Assembly (NCBI RefSeq): GCF_030581005.1
Contig: NZ_JAUQSX010000008.1
Location: 1-64,000, forward strand
Direction: 5' to 3'
Source: Hymenobacter mellowenesis
Lineage (GTDB): Bacteria > Bacteroidota > Bacteroidia > Cytophagales > Hymenobacteraceae
DNA: 64,000 nt
Numbering within the stretch: position 1 is the stretch's first letter; every line of letters begins with the position of its first letter. The notes beneath the pieces were generated by a model, which was given only the letters and a program-made list of their open reading frames with translations, was not told where the DNA came from and searched no databases. The position numbers and the translations under genes were made by a program. Below are positions 7,688-15,872 of this stretch, one piece after another.

Positions 7688-9363
7688 ATCTTCATCCACG
7701 GGGCCGTGAGGCGCAGGTACACCGAGGCCGAGAGCGGCAGCTTGCCGTAGCCGGGGCCGGCGTAGGTGACGCCGTATTGGCCATTTTGCAAACTCTGGGG
7801 AATGAAATAGCCCGTCAATTGCCCGCCGAGGCTCAGCTCCGGTCCGCGCGCGCCGCCCAAGCTGGCCAGGCGGTAGCTGGTGCCCAGCGTGAGGGCGTGA
7901 ATGTTATAGACTGAATTCACCAAATTATCAGTTGAACCCGAGGAGTAAAAATTCAGCTCCTCACTGTCCTTTTGCACAAACTCGTAGCGGCCGTAGAACG
8001 TGGGCCGGCCCAGCGTGAGGTTGGTTTCGGCCAGCACGGCGTGCTCACCGCGGTGGCCGGCGCCGTGCTCGTTCAGGCCCCACACCAGGGCCGAGGCCAG
8101 GTAGTGGCGCTCGCCGCTGAGCATTTTGCTGTGCAGCACCGAGGCCGTGGTGCGAGTCACGTTTTCGCCGGGATGCAGGTCTTCGGGGCTTTTGATGAAG
8201 GCGCGGCTGACCTGCAGGGCCAGGCTGCGACTGGGGTTCCAGTTGAGGCGGCCGGCCCAAGAATCGGCGCGGGGGCGGTCGAAATCGTAGCGGTACTGGT
8301 CGGGCTCGCGGCCGGTGAAGTTGCTGCCTTCCAGCTTGAACTGCTTGTAGCGCACGCCCAGCGTGGCCACCCCGAAGGTGATGTGCGTGGCATCGGTCCA
8401 GTGGTGCGAGAGGGGCGCGTCGGGGTTGGGCATGGCCGAAATGCGGTGCATGAACGCCACCGGCCCGATGGCCGGCTCGCCAGGGTAGCCCACGTAGAGG
8501 CTCAGGTCCACGTCCTCGTTCACGGCGTGGGTGTAGCTCGCGCTCAGGCCCGAAATCAAGTCGTGCGGGTGCTGCTTGTCGATGAGCGGCTGCCCTTTGT
8601 AGCTCTCGCCGGTCTGGAACAGCAGCGGGTAGCCGCCGCGCGTTTCGGTGAGCGGGTCGAGGCTCACCATCAAACTCAGATTGAGCAGGCCACGCGCGCC
8701 GATGTTGCGCTGGGCCATGGCCATGCCCCAGTTGGGCCCGTCGATGGCGTTGTCGTGACCGCGCTTGCCGCTGTTGTTGAAGTTCTGACTGGTGTAGCGG
8801 GCGTAGGCGCCGGCGTGGTACATCAGCATCCAGGGGCCCTTGTGCTGCATCCACATGTACATGGGCGTGGCGTCGGGGTGCCAGCTGGTGCCCGAGCCGT
8901 TGCGGTTCATGGGCAGGTTGCGCGAGAGGGCGTGGCTCATGCCGCCCATGTGCATCATGCTGCTGTCGTGGGCCATGTCCATACCGCCCATGTTGTGCTG
9001 GGCACCCGACATTTCCATGCCCTCGGTGTGCCCGGCGTGGTTCATGGGTGCGGGTTGAGCGGGCGCGGCAGGTGGCGCGGGCATATCCATGCCGGGCATC
9101 GAGTGCTCGTGGCCGGCGTGGTGGGTAGTATCGGCAGGCGCGGCGGGCACGGGGACAACTGATGTGGCGGGCCGTGGGGCCGGAGCGACTTTTTTAGGCG
9201 CGGCGGGCCTGGGCGCGGCCGGGCGGGGTTTGGCGGGTTTGGGCTGGGGTTTGGCCGGCATGGGCATCGTCATTTCCATGTGCTCATGCGTCTGGGCCAG
9301 CGCCGGCAGCAGAGGCGCGGCGGCCAATATTCCGACCGCTAATAATCGGTTTAGAAATGACAT
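7684..9363 (-). CDS. His/Met-rich outer-membrane beta-barrel protein (probable copper-related)
   Basis: A 559-residue protein with signal peptide (cleavage after LPALAQ). Residues about 25-155 are a low-complexity region rich in Pro-Ala-Lys and then in His and Met (HEHMEMTMPMPA, HHAGHEHSMPGMDMP, NHAGHTEGMEMSG, HNMGGMDMAHDSSMMHMGGM), the composition of Cu(I)/Cu(II)-binding tails in CopB/PcoB-type proteins. The remainder has amphipathic strands ending in an aromatic-poor barrel-like C-terminus (ASVYLRLTAPWMKM). It lies next to, and divergent from, a copper storage protein. I infer a role in copper binding or export at the outer membrane; no family name is certain. Its TAG stop lies inside the family B repeat. 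Confidence 0.8.
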   Translation of the reverse strand: MSFLNRLLAVGILAAAPLLPALAQTHEHMEMTMPMPAKPQPKPAKPRPAAPRPAAPKKVAPAPRPATSVVPVPAAPADTTHHAGHEHSMPGMDMPAPPAAPAQPAPMNHAGHTEGMEMSGAQHNMGGMDMAHDSSMMHMGGMSHALSRNLPMNRNGSGTSWHPDATPMYMWMQHKGPWMLMYHAGAYARYTSQNFNNSGKRGHDNAIDGPNWGMAMAQRNIGARGLLNLSLMVSLDPLTETRGGYPLLFQTGESYKGQPLIDKQHPHDLISGLSASYTHAVNEDVDLSLYVGYPGEPAIGPVAFMHRISAMPNPDAPLSHHWTDATHITFGVATLGVRYKQFKLEGSNFTGREPDQYRYDFDRPRADSWAGRLNWNPSRSLALQVSRAFIKSPEDLHPGENVTRTTASVLHSKMLSGERHYLASALVWGLNEHGAGHRGEHAVLAETNLTLGRPTFYGRYEFVQKDSEELNFYSSGSTDNLVNSVYNIHALTLGTSYRLASLGGARGPELSLGGQLTGYFIPQSLQNGQYGVTYAGPGYGKLPLSASVYLRLTAPWMKM

Positions 9364-9581
9364 ATCGAATGGCCTGATAGAAGGAGAATCATCCTCGCTA
9401 TACCCACAACCATCCCCAATGGTTAAGCCATTATTTGGCCGAAAGTGTACAGCATCCCGGGGCCGCCCAAATTGTGTAGAGCTGAAGCAGGAATTCTATA
9501 CCGCCCGCTTCCCGGCCAGCCGCGTACACCAAATCCACCGCTTTCCGCTTCCAATCCTTTTCACTAAATCAACCCCATACC

Positions 9582-9935
9582 ATGCAAATGCCCGCTGCCG
9601 CGCCCCGCGCCCGCCAAAACAACCAAGCCGTTCTCGATGCGCTCAGCCGCTGCATCGCCGCCTGTGAAATGTGCGCCGACGCCTGCCTCGACGAGGCGGA
9701 CCCTAAAATGATGGTGCCCTGTATCCGCCTCGACCGCGACTGCGCCGATATCTGCCGCCTCACCGCCGCCTTCATCGCCCGCGGCTCCGACCACGCCCAG
9801 CACGTGCTCAAGGAGTGCATCGAGATTTGCCAGAAATGCCACGATGAGTGTGCCCAGCATCAGCATGACCATTGTAAGAAATGCGCCGAAGCCTGCCAAG
9901 CCTGCGTAGAGGCGTGCAAAGGCTACACCGTGTAG
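9582..9935 (+). CDS. Four-helix-bundle copper-binding (Csp-type) protein
   Basis: A 117-residue cysteine-rich helical protein of the DUF326/copper storage protein family. Cysteines recur with helical spacing: CIAACEMCADAC, CADICR, CIEICQKCHDEC, HCKKCAEACQACVEACK, giving at least 15 Cys that line the core of a four-helix bundle and bind many Cu(I) ions in characterised Csp proteins. There is no signal peptide, which fits the cytosolic Csp3 type. A His-containing segment (CAQHQHDHCKKC) near residue 90 is characteristic of this family's extra ligands. The gene is divergent from the His/Met-rich outer-membrane protein and followed by a strong terminator. Confidence 0.92.
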   Translation: MQMPAAAPRARQNNQAVLDALSRCIAACEMCADACLDEADPKMMVPCIRLDRDCADICRLTAAFIARGSDHAQHVLKECIEICQKCHDECAQHQHDHCKKCAEACQACVEACKGYTV

Positions 9936-9972
9936 TATCTGCCCAGCTAGCATAAGTGTCAGCTTGTGCCAC

Positions 9973-10006
9973 AAAAAAGGCGGCCCTTGAGAGGCCGCCT
10001 TTTTAT
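9973..10006. terminator. Bidirectional intrinsic terminator
   Basis: AAAAAAGGCGGCC-CTTGAGA-GGCCGCCTTTTT: perfect GC-rich stem flanked by A and T runs, between the convergent copper storage and AraC genes. Confidence 0.92.
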
Positions 10007-10026
10007 TTTATGCCGACACTGGGCCT

Positions 10027-10599
10027 CTACGCCAGCGCGTCGAGCGACAGGCGCTCGGGCAGCATGAGGCGGCGGAACTCGCTCACAGAGTAACCCGTCA
10101 CCTGGCGGAACTGGTTGCTCAGGTGCTGGCCGGAACTGTAGCGCATCTGGTCGGCTATCTGGTTCAGGGTCAGTTCGCCGTAGCTGAGCAGCTCCTTCAC
10201 GCGCTCAATTTTGAGGCGGATGAGGTATTTCTCGATGGTAAGGTGGGCGGTGCGCGAAAACACCTTGCTCAGGTGCGAGTAGGTGGCCGCAAACCGGTCC
10301 GTCAGGAACGCCGAAGTGGTGAGCGGGGAGCGCGCCGTGCGCAGGTGCTCCAGGTATTCGGCTAGGGTGCCTTTGATTTGCTCGGTGAGCTGTTCGGCCC
10401 GGCCGCGCAGCAGCTCGAAGCCGGCGGCTTGCAGCAGCGGCGCTAGGGATTCGGGGTCAGCGGGGGTGGTTTCGTCCAGTTCGGCCACGCCCAGGCTCAC
10501 GGCTTTGGGCCGGTAGCCGGCGCGCTCCAACAGATTTTGTACGGCCTCCACGCACCGGGGGCACACCATGTTTTTGATATGCAGTAGGTTGGTTTTCAA
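10027..10599 (-). CDS. AraC family regulator with N-terminal HMA-like metal-binding motif
   Basis: About 190 residues. The first 75 resemble a heavy-metal-associated fold: LLHIKNMVCPRCVEAVQNLL carries the MxCxxC metal-binding motif in the position used by CopZ-like domains. A helical linker follows, and then the two helix-turn-helix units of AraC (IERVKELLSYGELTLNQIAD and SNQFRQVTGYSVSEFRR). Such one-component proteins are common in Bacteroidota next to copper genes, and I infer that metal binding to the HMA head controls DNA binding. The longest open frame starts at 10746 but would overlap the upstream gene by 140 bases; the TTG at 10599, or the ATG of MVCPRC at 10569, is more likely because it abuts that gene's stop. 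Confidence 0.85.
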   Translation of the reverse strand: MKTNLLHIKNMVCPRCVEAVQNLLERAGYRPKAVSLGVAELDETTPADPESLAPLLQAAGFELLRGRAEQLTEQIKGTLAEYLEHLRTARSPLTTSAFLTDRFAATYSHLSKVFSRTAHLTIEKYLIRLKIERVKELLSYGELTLNQIADQMRYSSGQHLSNQFRQVTGYSVSEFRRLMLPERLSLDALA

Positions 10600-10604
10600 G
10601 AGTT

Positions 10605-10964
10605 CTAACGTGTTTCTGGCCGCCGCGAGGCCGCCGGTGAGGAATGAGAACGCGCCGCTGCAGAACCGGCAGGGCTCCGGCGCAGACGGGGCGCCGGAGT
10701 AGAAACTTCCGCCCACCCGCGCCCGAACCAATGCCCAGTGGCCCACGTCACGAACGGCACCACGGCCAGGAACGTGACGGCCAGCAGCCAGACGAATACG
10801 AGAAAGGCGAAAAAAAGTCGACTAAAGAAATGGTCACCTGTCCCGAATAAATAACCGACCAGCATGAGTGCCAGCACCAGGCTCACGCCGGCCAGCACGC
10901 CCACCCGCCGCCAAGGCCAGGCGGCAACGTGTTTTTCCAGGCGACGGCGCAACGGGAGCAGCAT
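10605..10964 (-). CDS. Small membrane protein, two transmembrane helices
   Basis: A 119-residue protein beginning MLLPLRRRLEKHVAAWPW, with membrane segments at about residues 22-41 (VGVLAGVSLVLALMLVGYLF) and 49-74 (FFAFLVFVWLLAVTFLAVVPFV). The tail after about residue 85 is Arg/Ser/Ala-rich and has no recognisable fold. It precedes the AraC-type gene by a few bases on the same strand and may be translated together with it. No family is recognised. The distal half of this reading frame could be overcalled, since its composition becomes random-like. Confidence 0.55.
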   Translation of the reverse strand: MLLPLRRRLEKHVAAWPWRRVGVLAGVSLVLALMLVGYLFGTGDHFFSRLFFAFLVFVWLLAVTFLAVVPFVTWATGHWFGRGWAEVSTPAPRLRRSPAGSAAARSHSSPAASRRPETR

Positions 10965-11019
10965 ATTTTTCGGGAAACGAGGAGGTGAAAATAGGGGAAA
11001 TTTTATTGAGACCAAGCCC

Positions 11020-11622
11020 TTAGCCCAACAAGGCCAGCAGTTCGCGCTGCACGGCCTCGCCGTTATCGGCCTCGTACCAGGCATTCATCTCCTTAATTAC
11101 TTGATTGACGTGCAATGTTTTATCGGCGTGCAGCTGCTTGGCCAGCACCTGCGCGGCAGCCGGGCGCGGGCCCCAGTCGCCGAGGTCGGCGCCGGTGGCC
11201 GCGTCGCGCCGAATGAGCTTGGGAATGCTGTTGCCGCCGTTGGTTTGGTGGGCAGCCATCAGTTCGGGATGGTCGGAGCGCAGCACTACGTGCAGGCTCA
11301 CGCGGCCGGCGCTCACTTCGGCCAGGTGAGCCAGCACGGGCAGCGTGTGGGCGGTGTCGCCGCACCAGGCTTCGGCCAGCAGCAGCCACTGCTCGGGGCG
11401 GGGCAGGTTGGCGAGGGTTGAAACCAATTCGGGCAGCAGCGGCTCGGCGTAGGCGCGGTCGAGGTGGGCCTGGTTCTGGTCGGTGTAGCGGATGAGGCCG
11501 GGCGTTTGCTCGGGGCCGGTGGTGCGGTGCTCGGCGGCCAGCGTGGCCACCAAGGCGCGGAATTCGGGGTAGGTGTAGGCGGGCGCGGGCACGGCGGCGG
11601 GCGAAACAATGGGGCTGGACAT
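11020..11622 (-). CDS. Thioredoxin-fold family protein (Thioredoxin_9-like)
   Basis: About 200 residues; start ATG at 11622 (MSSPIVSP). The core EQWLLLAEAWCGDTAHTLPV places AWCGD at the thioredoxin active-site position, with a single Cys instead of CxxC, as in the Thioredoxin_9 family. GGNSIPKLI supplies the cis-Pro loop. Without a second cysteine it is unlikely to act as a classical disulfide reductase; members are thought to be peroxiredoxin-like or thiol-binding. There is no signal peptide, so it is cytoplasmic. It lies upstream of the membrane protein and AraC regulator on the same strand. Confidence 0.85.
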   Translation of the reverse strand: MSSPIVSPAAVPAPAYTYPEFRALVATLAAEHRTTGPEQTPGLIRYTDQNQAHLDRAYAEPLLPELVSTLANLPRPEQWLLLAEAWCGDTAHTLPVLAHLAEVSAGRVSLHVVLRSDHPELMAAHQTNGGNSIPKLIRRDAATGADLGDWGPRPAAAQVLAKQLHADKTLHVNQVIKEMNAWYEADNGEAVQRELLALLG

Positions 11623-11791
11623 CAGAAGCAAGCAATGAGAATGAAGGCGCCGGGCCGCACCGGGCGCAACCCCGGGGCCACGCCTACCGCTACAACCGTA
11701 CCCGCCCGCCAGGGTTCAGGTTGCGCTGCGCTGGGTTATTTCTTTACCTTGCAGTGTCACTCATTTCTTTCTCCTTCACCTTCACGCTTTC

Positions 11792-12064
11792 ATGCTTCTG
11801 AAATCCCTCCTCCGCCCCTTCGCCGTGGCTTGCGTTCTCACCGCCACGTTTAGCGCCTGCAGCTCAGGCACCAAAGACGGCGACACCAACGTCGAGCGCG
11901 GCTATACCAAAAAAGGCATGGCTGCCGGCACCGACGGCACCGCCGGCGGCGACTCGGCCACCGCCGGCCTCAGCCGCGACACCGCCCGCAAAGTGACCGG
12001 CAAAGACCTCTACAAAGCCGCCAGCGACGCCAAAGACCGCAACCACGACGGCATCGCCGACTAA
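11792..12064 (+). CDS. Small lipoprotein
   Basis: A 90-residue protein with a signal peptide and lipobox (LTATFSACSSG, acylated Cys about residue 23). The mature part is short, hydrophilic and Gly/Thr/Asp-rich, with a C-terminal DAKDRNHDGIAD segment that resembles a single calcium-binding DxDxDG-type loop (DRNHDGIAD), as in dockerin or EF-hand-like motifs. No family is recognised. A terminator follows directly, so it is probably a single-gene transcript. Confidence 0.75.
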   Translation: MLLKSLLRPFAVACVLTATFSACSSGTKDGDTNVERGYTKKGMAAGTDGTAGGDSATAGLSRDTARKVTGKDLYKAASDAKDRNHDGIAD

Positions 12065-12086
12065 TTTTCCCCTTTGGCTTGGATGT

Positions 12087-12120
12087 AAAAAGGCCCACAC
12101 CTTCCGGTATGGGCCTTTTC
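12087..12120 (+). terminator. Intrinsic terminator after small lipoprotein
   Basis: AAAAAGGCCCACACCTTCCGGTATGGGCCTTTTCC: stem GGCCCAYAC/GTATGGGCC with flanking A and T runs, 23 bases after the stop codon. Confidence 0.88.
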
Positions 12121-12171
12121 CTTTTTTGCAGAGGGAAGGTGGGTATTTAAATGGTCACGCAATTCCTAATA

Positions 12172-12273
12172 GAACGTCATGCTGAGCGTAGCCGAAGCAT
12201 CTCTACCGCTTCGTTGAATCGATTGGGTTACTACCGCAGTAGAGATGCTTCAGCTGCGCTCAGCATGACGTGC
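12172..12273. repeat. Family A palindromic element
   Basis: Arms GAACGTCATGCTGAGCG / CGCTCAGCATGACGTGC with inner GAAGCATCTCTACCGC / GCAGTAGAGATGCTTC. The loop contains GATTGGGTTACTACC, whose complement GGTAGTAACCCAATC recurs in the 49984 copy. Confidence 0.9.
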
Positions 12274-12303
12274 TGATTAAGAAGGTCACGTCTTCACGAC
12301 CCA

Positions 12304-13377
12304 TTAATAAAACACGAACCCATTCGGGCCCACCTTCACCTCGAAGGAATCGATGGGCGCGCCGGTTGCCTGGTAGCGGATGAAGCGGCCGTTGCTGTTG
12401 TAGCTGGGCGAAACGGCCGCGAAAATGGAATTGTCGCGCGGGTCGATGTCGAAGCCGGTGAAGCTGCGCCGGATGAAGGGCGCAGTGGGCAAGGCCGTGG
12501 CCGCGGTGCTAATCTGGTACTCGGCCCCGCCGAAGCTATAGTAGAGCTGGTCTTTGGCTGCGTTGACGCGTAGCTTGCCGGGGCTGGCTGTGCCGGGGAA
12601 CGCCAGCTTCAACTGCGTGGTGGGGCTGCCCGGGTTGAAGCGCACGAGGGTGCCGTTCGAGATGCGGGTGAGGGTGTAGGGCGGCACGCTCAGGTACGAC
12701 ACAAAGCCGCTGCACAGCGCCCACACGTTGCCGTCTTTGTCGGCCACCAGGCTGCTGGGCCCGTCGGCCACGGTGATGGTGGAGGCCAGGGTACCCGTGG
12801 CTTCGTCGATAACGGAAATGGTGTTGTCGAGGCTGTTGGGCACGTAAATTTTGCCGCCCAGGGCCAGCAGCTTCTCGGGGTTGCGGCCCACCGTCACGCG
12901 GCTAGTCACGGTGTTGGTGGTCAGGTTCAGAATACTGAGCACGCCGGGCAGGTAGCTGGTGTAGGGTCCGCGCCATTCCGTGACGTAGCCGCGCGTGCCC
13001 GAGGTCGAGGTGAAGTAGCGCGGCTGCGTGAGCCCGCTGATGGTGGCCACCGACTTGAAATCGGTCAGGTTGACTACTTCAATTTTGTTGGAAGCGTTGA
13101 CCACGATGTAGCCGCGGCCGTCCTGCACGCCCATGCTCTGTACCACGTCGCCGAGTTTGGCGCCGTTGTTGGCACTGCCGAAGGCATCGGGCGTCAGCGC
13201 TTTATTGGATTTGTTGAACACGCTCACGGCGCCGTCGCCCACCCCAAACTGGCCTTCGCTGAGGATGTAGACGCCATAGGTGGGCGGAGTTACCGGCACG
13301 GGAGTTTCTTCGGTTTTCGGGTCACACGCGGCCAGTAGCGCCAGGCCGGCGAGAAAGGGAATCAAGTGTTTTCTCAT
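12304..13377 (-). CDS. Surface lipoprotein with YncE/DUF5074-like beta-propeller
   Basis: A 357-residue lipoprotein (lipobox LALLAACDPK, Cys about residue 19). The mature part consists of repeating beta-propeller blades: YGVYILSEGQFG, GYIVVNASNKIEVVNL, ILNLTTNTVTSRVTVGRNPEK, GKIYVPNSLDNTISVIDEATG, DGNVWALCSG. This is the DUF5074/YncE architecture that in Bacteroidota is usually encoded next to cobalamin TonB receptors and may help capture the ligand at the cell surface. It lies 71 bases downstream of the BtuB-like gene on the same strand and is probably in the same riboswitch-controlled transcript. The exact ligand is inferred only from that context. Confidence 0.88.
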   Translation of the reverse strand: MRKHLIPFLAGLALLAACDPKTEETPVPVTPPTYGVYILSEGQFGVGDGAVSVFNKSNKALTPDAFGSANNGAKLGDVVQSMGVQDGRGYIVVNASNKIEVVNLTDFKSVATISGLTQPRYFTSTSGTRGYVTEWRGPYTSYLPGVLSILNLTTNTVTSRVTVGRNPEKLLALGGKIYVPNSLDNTISVIDEATGTLASTITVADGPSSLVADKDGNVWALCSGFVSYLSVPPYTLTRISNGTLVRFNPGSPTTQLKLAFPGTASPGKLRVNAAKDQLYYSFGGAEYQISTAATALPTAPFIRRSFTGFDIDPRDNSIFAAVSPSYNSNGRFIRYQATGAPIDSFEVKVGPNGFVFY

Positions 13378-13448
13378 GAGAAAATGCGCCGACGGCTGCC
13401 GGCTAAAAATGGAAAATGAGTTAAGAAAAAGACGTCGTAAACCCGCCG

Positions 13449-15434
13449 CTAGCGCCAGTTCAGGCGCACGCTGGCGCTGATGGCACGGGGCGGTGCCGGC
13501 CGGCCGGGGTAGCTGAAATAGCTTTGGTTGAGCAGGTTGGTGGCTTGTAGCAGCAGCAGCACACTGGTATTGGCCGGGCCCTGCACGGTGCGCCCCAGCG
13601 TGGCGCCCAGCAGCCCGGTGCCCGGCAAAAAATCGGTGCCGGAGGCATTGATGTAGCGAAAGCTGGTGAAGGCCAGCGTCGTACTCAGCAGCCAGCCGCG
13701 CCAGTGCTGGTCGGTGCTGAGGCTGGCCTGGTGCAGCGGCACGTAGGCCAGCTGCACGCCCACGGGGTCGGAGTCAGCAGCTGAGCCCTGAGTTTTGCGC
13801 GTGTCGGTGTAGTGGTAGGCCACTTGCACGCGGCCATCGTAGCGGCCCTGGCGCAGGCGCAGGGCCGTGCTGGCTTCCACGCCTTGGCTGCGCACCCGGC
13901 GCAGGTTGCGCGGGCTCCAGATGCCCGTGCTGGCGCTGGGCAGCCACTGCACCCAGTCGTCCACATCCTGCCGGAAGGCCGTCAGCTCGCTTTCGAGGGC
14001 CAGGCGGCGGCTCCAGGCGCGGCGGTGGCGTAGGCCGCCCTCGTAGCCGATGCCCAATTCGGGGCGCAGGTCGGGGTTGCCGCCCGGCCGCCAGTACCGC
14101 TCGTTCAGGGTGGGGGCGCGGTAGCTGCGGGCGGCGCTGGCTTTGAATGTAAGGGCCTGCGCGGCGGCCGAATCAGGCGCGGCCAGCAGGTCCCATTCCA
14201 GCCCCAGGGTGGGCGTGAGCGGAGCCAGGCCGGCCGGCAGCGCTGCCTGCCGCAGGTTGGCCGAGAGGCGCAGGACCGGGCGCGGGTCGTAGCGTAGCAG
14301 GGCGAAGGCGGCGGCGCGGTTTTCGCTGATTTCGGTGCTGCCGTAGCCGTCTACCCGGGCAGCAAAATGCTGCGCTTCGGCGCCCAGGCGCAGGCTGCCG
14401 CGCGCACCCAGGGCGGAGGTGTGCTCGGCCTGGGCCTGGGTGGTGCGCACGCGGGAGTTGCTAGGGGCGCCGCCGTCGCGGTAGTTGAGGATGTCCTCGA
14501 ACCACGCGCCGCGCACGGTCCACTGCTGGCGCGCGCCCACGTGCCGGTAGCCCAGCACGAGGCGACGGCTTTGGTCACGCTCGCGGGCCTGGGTGCCCAC
14601 TATGTTCACACCCGACTGAATTTCGCGGTCCACATCAGTCAACCAGGCGGCGGCGGTCAGCTCGCCGGCTTGGCCGATGCGCCAGGCCACGTCGGGGCTC
14701 AGGCTCCACTGGTGGCGCAGGGCGGCGTTTTGCAGGGTGTAGCGCACGGGGCCGCGGGCTTCCTGCAAGGTATAGGTGTAGTTGTTTTGGGCCTCGCGGT
14801 AGCTGGCAGCCACGCGCACGGCCACGCTGGGGGTGGCGGTGCGCGTGGCTGCCAGGCTGCCGCCGGCCAAGCCAAAGCTGCCGGCATCGGCCTGCACACT
14901 GCCGCGCAGGCCGGGCCGCCAGTCGGGGGCCGAGTTGAGGAGCACGGCGCCGCCCACGGCCCCGCTGCCGTAGAGGGCCGCCGCCGGGCCCGGCTGAATG
15001 GCCACGCTGGTGCTGGCGCCCACGGTCAGCAGCGAAAAATCGTTCTGGCCCAGCGTGGGCAGCATGATGTTCAGGCCATTCCAGAGCACGGCCGTGTGCT
15101 GGGCCGAGGTGCCGCGCAGGGCAATGGTAGCCAGCTGGCCGGGACCGTAATACTTGAGCGCCAGCGGGGTGCGGGCTTGGAGCACGTCCGCTAGGTTGCC
15201 GCCGCGGTACTGGGACAGCGTGGCCGAATCGAGTTCCAGGCGGGTGCTGCCCACGGCAAACCGCTCGGGGCCCACGGCGCGGACCTGCACCTCGCCCAAC
15301 CGGTGCCGCCGCTGGCCGAGGCGGGCCGAATCGGGCGGGGCGGTCTGGGCATGGGCGGTGCCGGCCAGCAGGCACAGCAACGCCACACGCCGAAGCGAAG
15401 CCCGATTGAGAGAGAAAAAACGTATCCGAATCAA
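13449..15434 (-). CDS. TonB-dependent outer-membrane receptor, BtuB-like (cobalamin)
   Basis: About 661 residues. The TTG at 15434 gives a credible signal peptide (RRVALLCLLAGTAHAQ); no in-frame ATG exists between the riboswitch and the mature part, and the open frame upstream just runs through the riboswitch. The plug domain (about residues 45-160) is seen as LGEVQVRAVG, LADVLQARTPLALKYYGPGQ, IALRGTSAQHTAVLWNGLNI, QPGPAAALYGSGAVGGAVLL. The rest is a 22-strand barrel (RAYRAPTLNERYW-like box: SYRAPTLNERYWRPGGNPDL), ending in SVRLNWR. The cobalamin riboswitch directly in front makes corrinoid the most likely ligand. Together with the downstream surface lipoprotein it forms an outer-membrane B12 capture unit. 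Confidence 0.93.
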   Translation of the reverse strand: MIRIRFFSLNRASLRRVALLCLLAGTAHAQTAPPDSARLGQRRHRLGEVQVRAVGPERFAVGSTRLELDSATLSQYRGGNLADVLQARTPLALKYYGPGQLATIALRGTSAQHTAVLWNGLNIMLPTLGQNDFSLLTVGASTSVAIQPGPAAALYGSGAVGGAVLLNSAPDWRPGLRGSVQADAGSFGLAGGSLAATRTATPSVAVRVAASYREAQNNYTYTLQEARGPVRYTLQNAALRHQWSLSPDVAWRIGQAGELTAAAWLTDVDREIQSGVNIVGTQARERDQSRRLVLGYRHVGARQQWTVRGAWFEDILNYRDGGAPSNSRVRTTQAQAEHTSALGARGSLRLGAEAQHFAARVDGYGSTEISENRAAAFALLRYDPRPVLRLSANLRQAALPAGLAPLTPTLGLEWDLLAAPDSAAAQALTFKASAARSYRAPTLNERYWRPGGNPDLRPELGIGYEGGLRHRRAWSRRLALESELTAFRQDVDDWVQWLPSASTGIWSPRNLRRVRSQGVEASTALRLRQGRYDGRVQVAYHYTDTRKTQGSAADSDPVGVQLAYVPLHQASLSTDQHWRGWLLSTTLAFTSFRYINASGTDFLPGTGLLGATLGRTVQGPANTSVLLLLQATNLLNQSYFSYPGRPAPPRAISASVRLNWR

Positions 15435-15594
15435 ATTCTCAGTTAAGAAAATTCGATTCAAAATCCGGCGCCAACCGGCTGCAATTAGCAGCTGGCTACC
15501 GTCAGACTGAGGCCGAAAAACAGGGGTAAGGTGGCCGCCCGGGGGTGGCCGCTGTTCTCTTTCTCCATTCGTCCTCCGCGAATGCTGAACCTGT

Positions 15595-15787
15595 GAATGT
15601 CCGGGCAGGTCTCCTGGCTTGCTCCGCCGAACGGACCGCCTTCCCATTTCATTGATTAACAATCAACAAACAGTGGCATTGTGGCCCGCTCCGATGTGAA
15701 GCGTACAGTTGCGGGGACAGCTCCGGCATTGAACCGGATTCCCTTTTCAGCCGCGCCCCGCGATTGGGAGTTGGCACCTTGACGGGG
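15595..15787 (-). ncRNA. Cobalamin (AdoCbl) riboswitch
   Basis: The minus strand carries the conserved core in order: AAGGTGCC, GGGAATCCGGT, AGCTGTCCCCGCAACTGTA, the GCCACTG box, GGGAAGGC and the B12 box AAGCCAGGAGACCTGCC. Spacing and order match the class with a long peripheral stem. It lies about 160 bases upstream of the BtuB-like start codon and should repress receptor synthesis when cobalamin is plentiful. Mechanism (transcriptional or translational) is not clear; no run of U typical of a terminator follows it. Confidence 0.96.
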
Positions 15788-15795
15788 CAAAGGTA
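15788..15795 (-). promoter_or_regulatory. -7 promoter box for riboswitch transcript
   Basis: TACCTTTG on the minus strand, immediately before the riboswitch, identical to the rRNA promoter box. The usual TTG about 19 bases upstream is missing, because a family B repeat starts at 15801 and occupies that position. Confidence 0.55.
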
Positions 15796-15800
15796 CAACC

Positions 15801-15868
15801 GTAGCGTGGACTCTGCGAGTCCGCGCCCGCCTGAACTAACGTGCGCGGACTCGCAGAGTCCACGCTAC
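15801..15868. repeat. Family B palindromic element
   Basis: Perfect 24-base arms beginning GTAGCGTGGACTCTGCGAGT and ending CCACGCTAC, loop CCCGCCTGAACTAACGT. It sits between the stop codon of the 15873 gene and the riboswitch promoter. Confidence 0.92.
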
Positions 15869-15872
15869 AGCC

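Noticed and set aside
7972..9162. 396-residue frame antisense to the His/Met-rich protein gene
   Set aside because: His/Val/Ala-rich sequence produced by the reverse complement of Met/His codons; no start context.
10600..10746. Longer start for the AraC regulator at 10746
   Set aside because: It would overlap the upstream membrane-protein gene by 140 bases and add sequence without homology-like character; the start near MVCPRC fits the HMA head.
15437..15662. N-terminal extension of the BtuB-like protein to 15662
   Set aside because: The open frame merely runs through the cobalamin riboswitch; signal-peptide placement argues for TTG at 15434.
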